Positions 40,901-52,900 of a stretch of DNA of 64,000 bases are shown piece by piece. Position 1 is the stretch's first letter; every line of letters begins with the position of its first letter. A program made the position numbers and the translations under genes. The notes beneath the pieces are model-generated. The model saw only the letters and a list, made by a program, of their open reading frames with translations. It ran no database searches and was not told where the DNA came from. The DNA lies in assembly GCA_035041965.1 (NCBI GenBank), contig JAPYMA010002305.1:53837-117836 (forward strand), written 5' to 3'. The stretch comes from Anisakis pegreffii. Lineage: Eukaryota; Nematoda; Chromadorea; Rhabditida; Anisakidae.

Positions 40901-43900
40901 TGTCAAGAAATCGTGCAATATCTTGCAATGAATGGTAATCTAGAGTGATATATGTGGCATGCGATTTGTCTTGTTAAACTCGCACATAAATCACACATAT
41001 CCTATGATATACTTCGTTGACTGAGCTGATAATGAACAAGCCGATACTGTCTCATAAATAGTCGTCATTCATTTTTGTTCACTGTCAAAGCAGTTCATTT
41101 AGTCATTTTTGATGGTGTCATTCAGTTGAATGGATCAGACAACATAAAATATCCGAATTACTTGCTTTCATTGCATTCATCCGTTCATTAAATCGCTTGT
41201 TATGTTGTTTTATTTGGCAGCAATTTTCCCATACGACAATCGAAACAATTAAAAACAACCAATCGTAAACATGTCAATCAGTCATCAAAGAACGTTGAGC
41301 TCCGTTCGAATACGTCGTCTTTATGCTCTGGCAGCGATCAACTCACATTCACTAGTGACAACCATTATACTGCTACACTTCAATTTATACTATTATGCTC
41401 GCAAGGACATCGATTATTGTAATTATAGCCAATGATTATGAATGAAACAAGAGGAAAATTGCTTCCAAATTATAGGTTTTTTTTGGAATATCGAGATATT
41501 TTCCAAAACAATTCCATTCTAGCGATTGTTGAAACGGTGTAGAAGGACAGTCAGAATATCGTGAAGACATTGATTTACTTATGAAAACTGCAATTCTGAG
41601 GATAAACCAAATGAGGAAATTAAGTACGGTGGCAAACACTGGTTTAAGTGAATGGATTCCATTCTGTGATATCCATTAGAAGTGATTAATTGGAAGAGTT
41701 TTCTGAAAACTCGTTGAATACCTTCGATTGCCATGAACAACACCTAATAACTGTCATGTCAATTCACAAGAAAACATTTTCGATAGACTTCATCCAAACC
41801 GAGACATGATTTGATGTGATCGACATCATATCATGCCTCGGTTTGCACGTCTTATTTGACAAATAATGATGCTGAACTCCCGAAATTGGATGCTATGAAA
41901 CCAAACGAGAGAAAGAGCTGAACAGAGCTTACGATCAGATTGAACACTTCTTTTGGTTCCAATAATTTCTGCACGCTGCCGTCGCAACTGCTGATGCGGT
42001 CAAGTGCAGACGTAATTTCCAGTGATATCATAGCACTTCTTTGCTCCTGACGCATCACTTAGAAAATGACGCATTGCTTAACTCAAAGAATATTTGAAAA
42101 ATTGACGAGATTAGTGCAAAATTTTATCGTTATTGGTTTGTGCTGCATGAAAAAATGCAAAGAAGCACGCAAATGCAAATTGCAAATTCTGCACACGAAA
42201 CTTTTCAGTTTCATTCGAAGTAAAAATCTGCAAAAAATTGTTGATTTTTTAAATCTGCAAAAAAAATTGCTGAGCTATAATAATTCGCTCTGGTCTTGTT
42301 CGATGAAATTTCATTATTGTCAAGTGACTAGAATTAGCAACGGCTTGACATTTCCATCTCGAGACAGTGTTGATATTGGGATTCGATCACGCACCGATTG
42401 CTTTGCTAAATGCCGATTGTTCAAGCGAAAATTTTCACCGAAATTAGTCAACTGCAGAAAACGCAAGCAAAAATTCGACGACTGATGCGCCATATCACAG
42501 TGACAACGTCAGATGACATCGCGTTACATATTAGTCTTTTCAAGTGGAAAATTAATGAATTTCACCAGAAAACGTTGAGATATTTCAATGAGAATATTTC
42601 AGTCTATGTTATCCACATGATACCGTAGTGCTAATGATATACATCTATCAAATGCTATGATCATGGTAAAATTCTCACTAATACTAGCACGGACCTCACA
42701 AGCAAATTAAATTATACAAGACGAAGATCAAATGATTCGAATGCGCAAGTGCCTGATATGAAGGCTTGACAATTACGATAAATGCATGAAACTTGCGAAG
42801 TTCAAAAGTTTATCGCAGATCAAAGCGTTTCTGAACGAATAAATAGCGTGCGTGTGAGGTGAAACCTGAAAATGCTGGTGTGTTAACAAGCCAATCGTGA
42901 GCACTGGAGCACGAAGCCGCCAATGATGTGAATATTATGGAGTGATTCAACTGAGAATAGTGTTTTGTGTTGCTCGACGAGTACTTACCGAAAATATTGC
43001 TTGCATCATCAAGGAATTTTTTGTTCATCGTTTACAGATAATGAAATTCTCGAGCAAACTCTACTAGATTTGTCGCAAATTCTACTTAAGTATGCACTTG
43101 TTGGATTATAGAAACTTATTTCTGTTATACTTATTCATATTGTTAGTCTTCATAAATATCTGATAGATTCTATATTCATCGCTTTTTATTTGTTTGAAGC
43201 AAAATGAAATGCTCCGAAATTGTATAAGAACTATGAAAGTGAATGGAGTAGTCAGCCTAAGATGGAATTTGTTTGCACCCTAGCCTGATAAGATCCGATT
43301 GATGAGACGAAAAATATGTCCAAGTGTATCGGAAAAGAGACGTTTGAACATATTTTTCAGTGTCTGTAGCAGTGGGTCAGTCATTTTCTGGTAATGACCT
43401 ATTGAAACTTCTGAAGCTAAAAGTGCGGAATCTGATGGACAAGGACTGAACGGCCTAGCCTTATTTATGTACGAACCTGATGAGACTGAAACGTTTGAGT
43501 GAACATCAAACAAAATCAAAATGCCAGACGTTCGGTGATGAGATTTTAAATCACAATTGTTCGTTTCATTCCTCTTCCGTCTCGAGCTGGCAGAGTAAAA
43601 AATGTAGCGACCATTCATTTAAGGATTTATGTTGTGGAATTTCAGAAAAAATTGATATGATCCGTTTGATTGCATAGAAATCAAAAGCAGATTAGCGCTA
43701 AGCGATTGAAAGCGATACTTCCTTTGGAAATGACTCCGAATGTGAAATGTTGAAAATTAAATAGAGATGCAGCAAAGTAGAATGACTACTTGCAGCATTA
43801 CCGTTGAAAGCAACAACACTGCTGATATTTATATGGTTTTATCATCATCACAATCAATGCTATCCGCATTTATTCGTATGATAAAGGCAACGAATTTGAA

Positions 43901-46900
43901 AATTTAATTAATTCAGTAATTCGAGTGGAAATGTCAGTTTTATGAATGTAAAAGTGATGAACCGAAGGCTGATTTTTACACATGAAAATGTCGTATTATA
44001 TTTTAATTCGATTTTGAATATGGTCTGGATGAGCGATCATCGGGCGTCACGATTCTAATTTAATCATCCACATAATGCATTTATCCATTCGTAACAGTAA
44101 ATATTGAGATTTTTTGTTTTTAAGCCTACGATCAGCTCAAATTTCGAATGCACTCTCCATCCGTTCTCAAAGCAACATTTAGTTCAGTGACTTTTGTCAT
44201 ATATTCACCGGTGCCACTACTAGAATCATCGTTGTGACGCTTTAAAGAACTCTTCGCAACGTTCCTCTTCCATAGTTCAAATGTATTGTTCGTAACAGTT
44301 TTTCAAACTTCCAACAAAGAAGCCAAGAAGAAGGCGATAGAAATTTCAACTTAAGGCATCTAGTTCAATGACTAACACTGAACTTAGATCCCTTGTTTTG
44401 TTGCTCAAACGTTGACGTAGTGTGCATGGGTGTTCGCAAATCGCATGTTTGCTGTGTAATTAAATACTGCAAATGCCTTCGTAAATATTTTATTGTCGCA
44501 AGCATGCATTCCACTGATCATAGAGACACGGACTGGTCAAAAAATAGCACAATCGGAAATGGCTTAACTTTATTGTGCCATTATTTAACTGACACATAGG
44601 GTTTGATTAAACACACTCGACATTTATTTTGTTGAGAATGGCAAGAGAACAGAAAATTCAATGAATTTGCAGCTGGAAACAATAGACAGGATGAAAAGAT
44701 TATGTATGTGGTCAAGAAATAACAGAGACGCTTGCACTTTATTGGGAATCGATCTTATCTGCACCAAATTAGATGAATCGAAACACTGAAGGAACCGTAT
44801 TTTAACAATCGACACGTGAAATGAATTTGAACTTTTCGAAATTTCAACGAAAACCTACAAGGAATGAACTTCTTCTTATATTTTTCAGTGTACGACTTTC
44901 GAGTCTCTCTAATACTTTTCTGAAGATAGTTCGAACAAAATTGTAGACTTATGTCGAACTGTATGTTTGTTGAGGTAAACTCCTACCAGTGAACCTAGCA
45001 TTGACTAATGATGCTGCTGCTGCTGTTATCCTTGAAACGCAGAGATTGACTGATGTATTCCAGTCTAGAATCAAATTATTGATACATGCGATAACGTTTT
45101 TACCACGTTTCAATTTCTTAAGAGAACTGAGCGAACGTAGGCGATAATTAAACATGTATTATGATGACCCAATTATTGGTGTGTGCCGAAGTTTTCGCAG
45201 CACTCAGGCGCGTTATGACATTAAACAGTGACTTAGGAGTCTTTGAAACTTTGAGTTAAACCGCTGTAGGACGTTTCCATTCACAAAATATTGAGGATAA
45301 CCGTGAAACACTACGAATGAGACTCATCTAGGGGACTGATTTACGATTGAGCCGTTTGACATTCGCCGAATCTTACAATAAAGTACAATTTCTTGTACTT
45401 GACAAACTCATCATCGCGTTCTCTTTATCATTCGATCAGATTCAAATCCTCGGAACTGACTCAAATCCCTCAAGCAATCTGAAGATACCACAACTGAGAG
45501 TTTAAATCATAAAACGAGCGAATCTTCTCTCAAATTTGAAGATTAAGTCAAAAATGAGTGGCAAGAATGAGTGCAGCAGGCGAAGTAAGCAGCAAAAAGT
45601 AGTGATTCCATCTCCTATAGAACCACAAATTCATGAACAAAGCATTATTTTTCGAATGAACCCAAGAAATCACTATTCTAAAAGGCGCAATACTTTCTCA
45701 GCACAAAAACCAAATACGCGTCATTATTCATATGTATGAATAATTGAAATTCTTGTAAGAATTTCCCAGATTTAAAGCACTCAACGATACCACTTCTAAC
45801 TAATTATCACTCAGTTTCACACAGTGAATTCTTAAGCAGAGGCCAATTCTTTCGACTGTTGATGACAGAAAGTTGCGACACAATGAAATTTCAATAACTG
45901 GGAAATATCTGATTGTGAGTAATGAAGTCATAACTTCATGAAATGACAAAGAACGAGTCGTTACTGTCGTCGAATGGTGGATTGAAACTGAAAGCTCGCT
46001 AGAGCAATAAGACGAAAGTACGCACGATAATAGCACTTCTTTCGAAAATGAATCGGCAGCACAGAGACAAAACGATATTAAACAAGATTATTTGATGTTA
46101 ATTTAGCAAAGTAAATCCATCAGCGAATTGGACTGATGTTGAGAAGTGAATTGAGTTTATTCTAAAAAACTTGATTAAACATCTGTCAGAATCCATCGTA
46201 GTCATTTTCTTTTAAAACCTTTATTTTGCATAAAATTCTTGTCAATCACGCTTCACAAATTCAATCGACGATTGCTGAGAACTTTTTATTCACAACAATT
46301 AGTTCAGTTCATACTCAAATGTTTTCCTAGAATCCATTTACGATCATGATGTAAGCGATGGAATTTACGCGAATTCAAATGGATTTCGGTCGATCCAAGT
46401 TAAACACTGAAGCAATGACATCGAAAGAGTGTATTTTCATCAGAATTCGTATCCACTGAGAGTAGGCGTAAATGCACAAAATGGATTTTGATGAACTGAA
46501 CAGCGCTTTATGGGTATATTCAGGTAAAAAAACAAGACCCACACATGAGCAGATTAAACGGAAGCGAATGACTAGATAAGATACATTGAAATGAGATCAG
46601 CAGTTTAATTTGAGTGTCTCTCTATGTGGATTAACGATTCTGCGTCCTTCCTCTTTATTCGCTACACTAGATCGAAGAGCACGAGTCAACAAAAGCTTTG
46701 ATCTTTCAAAAGCTGCAAAGCTTTTAGAACAGAACTGTGTTCAAAAATGAGTTGCTTGTTTACAGTTCCCTTCTTAAACACAACTCGATAGTGTTTACGA
46801 AATGCTCACTAAAAATTTTCGGTTTTTAGTGCATAGATGAGTTGAAATCAACTTTCCGATATGGACAAATATCCATAGCCTCCAGTGAACTCATGATAAT

Positions 46901-49900
46901 CTCAGAAGTTCACCTACTTGATTCGTTTAGATCAGTGGTTCTTATAGAGGCAAATTACCCATTTTGGGTAATTTGGAGGTGTCAAGGGGTAAGGGAGAGG
47001 GTCAGGAAATTAGTGTTTCGTGCAGTTGTTGTATTATGGTAGAACGCCATTGTGATGACTTTTCTTAAACTCGGGTATTTAAGTGCGGTTAGTTGATGAC
47101 AACAGTTTTCATTCTTCTATTTTTTGATGTGTGTATCATTAGCTCGTCCAGGCCTAACAGGGTTTTCATTCGTTTTGAAAGGGTTTTCACTCTTTTCCTT
47201 GCTGCTACAATCGCTCTCATAGCTTTTATCACCAAAAGTGTTCTTTTTTGCTAATTTCTCACTCATTTTACTTCACAATTAAAGTCAAATTCTCATTCTA
47301 TCAAATACACTCTATAATTGATCATTTGACCGTCAAACGTTGTTGAGCAATTCAATTAGATTGTTGTTTTGTTGAGCTCGGCTGTCAACACTCGTCAACG
47401 CATCCAGTAATTGATATATACTACGGAATAAGAAATTGATTCGAACTGTGAAGTGAAATAAGACAAAGTGAATGAGAAAATGGCATGTGATAGTTCTGAG
47501 AGCGAATACAACACGTCTGAAAAGAATGAGATTTCATCTAAATCAGTTTAAAGTGAGCGAGTGTGCTATTTGCTTTTCATGCAGTCATAATCGACCGCAA
47601 CAATCAGCAGCACAACGGTCTAAGAGAATGCCTAGCCATGTTGAATACCATTATGGTGTTCTTATATCAGGAGGGGGGAGGGTAACGATGGCCTGCCAGA
47701 TCATCAAAAGGGGTAATGGAGCATTCGATCGTAAGAACCACTGGCCTAGATCCTGCAAGCGACTATCATTTTTGCTGAAACCATCACTTTTGGAAATCGA
47801 ATAAACCTGGACCAGTTACCAGATTACACAGATTCTGCTGAAGGCGTTCCGACATGCACGGTACAGAAATCTTGATTTCCTCAAAAAATCCAAAAATTAT
47901 TGCATTTCAATCGTTTCATCGGTCAAACACGACAATTTTCATACGATACATCGAAAGACTAACTGCTCAGCCAGTCACTCAGATACTCGGAAGAAGTGAA
48001 CTCAAAAGCTGTCGAATCGAGATCAGCAAGATCGAATTCTAGTGAGACCACTCGATGCGTTATTTTCGCTTCCCATTCTTACGTAACGCATCACTTTAGC
48101 TGCCTGATTCCGGTACGGTATTCAACTAACATTTTTCGTAATTTCAATTTGTCTTTTCCTTTCCTTCCATTTGGATTTCAAGAAATGGCAACATATGACA
48201 GAATTTAATTCTCAAAACATGTAGGGAGTGCCATTGACGCCTACTACTGATGTTTTCAGTTCAATACCGAATGACAAAGTGAATTTTTCATAGAACGCTA
48301 TATATCACGAACGGATTCGTCATTTAATATTTAGACAATTATCAGTGTTGGATTAGGGGCGTTGAGAGGAATGCTGTCATTAGCGGTCTAAAAACAACAA
48401 ATGACGAAATGCATGGAAAAATAGGAAGTTGACGTATGCGCGTGGTCTGTCTGTATATAGTAATAGCGCCGAATGACATTTCCTCTGGAAAATGAAAAGG
48501 GTTCCTCTCATTGATTAATGAATGGCGGCGGCTCAAAAACGAAATTAGACGCATGATAAAAATAGAGCTGAGATTTTAAGGAAATGCCATTGAATTGTTA
48601 CTGTGTGAGCTGAGATTTTAAATGAACTTTATGTTGACATGTTGTCTTAATGTGTTGATCAGAGATGCTTAATCAAGTGCTCACGCAAACAGTTTGTGAC
48701 TTTCATCACGAGATATTTCCACAAAACTAAAAGTTTAGATAAATAAGAAGAAAATTAAGTAGGGCAACGAAGAACAAATAGACGACTATTCCATACGATT
48801 TGATTGAATGATTTCACTAGCGATTACTAGTATGGATATAACGGAATAGAGCACATCGCTAACAGTATCACCGTTTCCAACATGCTCTTGAGAAGTCGAT
48901 TACTGGGCAAAACGCTTCTTTCGAATGACCCACAATCAACTGAATTCAAATAATTTCCATCTAACCGCTGGAGTGATGACTGCTTTCCATAGATGCGAGA
49001 TTTTTTACTGATTCAATTGGATACGGCCTTAAACTAGTGAAGAATTGAGAAATTAGAAAGCAATGAGCTAAGAGCTGAGTAAGGGAGGAATGATACAAGC
49101 AATAAAATCAGCAACAGCACTGAAAAACTGATGAGGATGATACTTTAGTGAGGATGTTTAGCTAGCAAAGTGCTCCTCATATCATCCTCTAACTCTCAAC
49201 TCAACTCACACAACTAGCTACTAACTAGAATTTGCGAAACATTCCACTTCATGTATTTATCGTCTGCACTAGACTTTGCTGACGAATTTCTTATTCATCA
49301 CTATGGAGACATACAATAATGTTAGTAATTGTTAGTTAAAGTTACAATAGCTTTCCGAGACGTCTCGACTGGCGACTGAAACAAACAAGTGGCTCAGGTA
49401 GTGAAGAGGAACGGGGCATTTCCATGTCTTTCTTAGAATCTTCCTCAAGTCAGCTAGAAGTGCGATATGAGTGCTTTTACAAAAAAGAGAAAAAAATTGA
49501 AAAATGTGCTGAAAAATTTAGAAATAAATAGCAGACTTGTTTCAGAAACAATAGAAATTTCGCCGGATTGTGCTCTTTCGCAACGCATTTCTCCATGAAT
49601 ACTTCATTGAATTAACGAGCAATTATGAACACTGAAATATTGCTACGAACTAAACAAACAATTCCTGATGAATGCCACAAAACAACACAATCGCCTTATT
49701 GGAGAGAAGAATGACTGTTGATTAGATGAAGTTGCGATTGAACTATCGCGATTAGTTTTCGCAGAATTCTGGAGATCTCTCTAAAGAAGTTCAGTTCACA
49801 AAGACGTTAATCGTTTTCATAAGTTATCTTCTATATCGTATACTATCACATTTGGCCGGGTGTCACGCATGGAAGCCATAATTACGTGTGGAATGGCAGC

Positions 49901-52900
49901 AAATTTCTCAGCATGCCAAGCCTTAATCGCTGGAATTATGTGCATTTGGTAACGAAATGATAACAAACCCATTGAATTTGATCAACGAATTTAGCGCAAA
50001 CTGAAATTTTGAACCAATTTTGCAGTTCTATTCAATACGTATGGGGCGATGAATACATCCAATTTCCAAGGAAAATCGTTTATTACTTTCATCTGACGAG
50101 AGGAAACGAATTTATTTCTTTCACGAGCAAATACCATCAGTATCGGTTGTAGAGGTGGAAAAAAAGATTATCTCATAATGTTGAGAACACTCGAAGGTGC
50201 TCGCAGTTAGCGCTGGATGAAACTGGCACATACGGTAGAAATAAAGAAAATAGGCTGGTACAATGCAACCATTGAAGTAAGTCATAAAATATATCCGTAA
50301 CGGAAAAAATTGTGTGATATTGATGATAACAGAAAGGTATAAACTCGCAATGAATTGGAGTTGCTGATGAAATAAAATAAAATAAAATAAAATAAAATAA
50401 AATCAAAGGCATCAAAACGAATGTAGACACGAGAAAGAGCACAAAAAATTGCAAATGATCTAAATAATTCACGGAATCTGAAATGAAATTAATTTTGCTA
50501 ATGTAATCTGCGCAAACACATCAGCCAGAATATGCAAGTTCATAGTATCAAAACTATCGTTTCGTCCATCAGTCACTATAAAAAAGGAATCTGTGCAAAA
50601 ACCCAATAAAATCCCAAGCCATTACTAGATTACTATCCTTGATCTACCAACGATCAAAGCAGTGAGCGGTGGCTTAGAAAATTTACAATTAACTGAATCC
50701 AAATTCATCGGACTATGAAATCGGGAGATTGAAAGATTGATAACATTTGGCGATGATATTCCAAAATATTTTCATCAGACCTTGTTAGTAACAAATTGAG
50801 AGTGTGCTATTTGAAATCAACAAGACTGACATCGAGTACACATGAAAAATCTAAACAGAATAGGAACGTGGACTAGAAACCAAAATTCATTTCGTAACAT
50901 ATTCAGAGTTATTCAGATTCATTGAATGCGAGTTGTCAATTGAGAAAGTGTCCACCTGTGAACGTCATCTGCCACAGAAACGCTTATCATATCATCGTAC
51001 TCGATAAAATCAATCGGAAATCAAGCAATTCGGTAACATTGAGAAGGTTACGAATCAACAAGTCACAACATCGCACACGTTCCAGTCGGCAGCTCAAATG
51101 AGACATATCTCTATGGAAGCTTTTTGAATGTCAACATTTAAAACAAATGTTTGCTGAGAAAAAAACTTGTAAAACAAGCCACTTTTGAATGGCTATTCGG
51201 TTCGGTGAGAGCTCGTTCCAAATGCTTGCTATAGATCAAGAAACGCTCTCGTTAGATGAATTATTAATATCATCCAGCGATTAGTTGACATACTTTCAAA
51301 AAATTAGATAATCTAGGTACACATCGAAGCAATCACCATAATTACAGCCATGATCGTCAGCTCATGTGCACTCTCGTATAACTCATCAGAATCACATATT
51401 TATTAAATTATTGACAGTTGTTAGAATAGTCTCAATGTGAGAGTATCATGAGAAATATTCGATTTTTTAATGATTTATTCATGATGCATGCCATTTGGTC
51501 ATTTTTTGACTTTTTATAAGTTATAAGAATACTGAAATTATTGCTATATTCCATCTTCAGAACTGAGTGCGCATTACTGGGTAAATTAGGCATTCAGCTG
51601 TATGCATTATTTGGTACACATTACTGGGTAAATTTTGGAGGTTTTCATCTGCATGTGCGAAGACTTTTGCAAAAAAATAGACACATTTTGTCACAAGTGG
51701 GCGAATTCCATGAGAAAATTGGTTATTCTCTAGAACACTGTGAATTTTTTGGCGAAAAGCTATTAAAATTTCTCTGAAATAGTCATGTTGATTGCTGTAA
51801 TCGTCAGCAATGGTGAGCAACGAACATTGAAACAACAATTATGATGAATGCTCGATTGTTTTATGTTTTACGATGATGAAACTTTAATTATTTTCACCGC
51901 ATTTAAGTAGCATTCTAAAGTTTCACCACTTAATGACCGACGGCATCTAGCCAAAAACATATCAAACGAGACAATTTCTCATCTGAGACGATCATTCATC
52001 TGTTATCGAACATATGAAAAGTGACAAGAGGGAGGGCGTAGGCACCGAAAAGAACAAAATTCTCCCGAAAAACTAAAAAATGTTCGACAATTTTTGAATT
52101 TCAGTTGACAACTGAAGAAGCGTTCGATCTGTCAGCTTTATGGACAATGGAAGGCCAACTGCAGTTTGAGCTGGCACCGAAACTGCAGTCTGAAGTTGTT
52201 GTTGACGAAGTGCAGTACCAGTGGCCAAAATTTACGAACACAATAACGATATCAGATCCGAACGAAAAACGAAGTGTTTTCGGTCATCGGAACAGCAATT
52301 TGAGACCAAATGTGATTTTTTGTTTGGTTTCTTTGGCCCTTAAAAAATAAGCTAGCTGACTGTGTACAAAGCATTTGAATTTACCTAAAATGAGGGCTTT
52401 TTAAAGAAAAGAAAAAACAATTTTTCATGAAAGCAAGAATTTCTTGAGAAAAGAGGAGAAAGGGGCATAAAAAGAAGAAATTTCAACAAAATATTTTGAA
52501 TTTCTCTTCTTCATGCCATTTTTAGGTGATGAAAATAATTTGCTCATATCAACGATGTTCAGATGCCCAAAACAGTTGCGTTTCTCCAATCCATCCGGTT
52601 GGACATTGCTGTCCAACTTGTGGTTAGTTTGCTCCAATTGATAGTTTGTCATCAGAGTGTTCAATGATATTACACTGTTGTTCCTACAATATCTATACGT
52701 ACATCACTTAGAGCGCATGAAACAACACCACAGAGTCAAATATGACCTGGATATTTAGTTCGGGGCGATAAATCTGAAACTCGATGTGAAATGATCAGAT
52801 TCAGATCGTTGCTAATGAGTTGGTTGACATCAACCGAAAAGGAGAACTTAATTACGAAAATGGAAACTAGTGCTCGAATAATATAACTTGGCAATATTTA

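Larger units (their letters stand above)
28901..52104 (+). other. Third amnionless intron, 23.2 kb, containing nested genes
   Basis: The donor is GAG|GTCAGT and the acceptor TTTCAG|TTGACA, both phase 0. Exon 3's segment is directly followed in the family by exon 4's (a T-x-E-E...L...G-x-L-x-F pattern), so no coding sequence appears to be missing. The intron contains a globin and a GPCR on the minus strand, two hAT-like element copies, a 102-bp direct repeat pair, hairpins and unidentified coding-like stretches. Apart from those, 37387-41270, 43486-46932 and 47744-49816 show nothing I can support. Confidence 0.8.

Noticed and set aside
42066..42485. 139-codon plus ORF, longest by codon count nearby
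   Set aside because: Lys, Phe and Cys-rich with no recognisable domain; overlaps other open frames and repeats AAAAATTG-like words.
52526..52640. Alternative frame of amnionless exon 5 (CPKQLRFSNPSGW)
   Set aside because: Also open and phase-compatible with another donor for exon 4, but it runs into a stop and lacks the diagnostic GHCCPTC segment that matches the family in the chosen frame.
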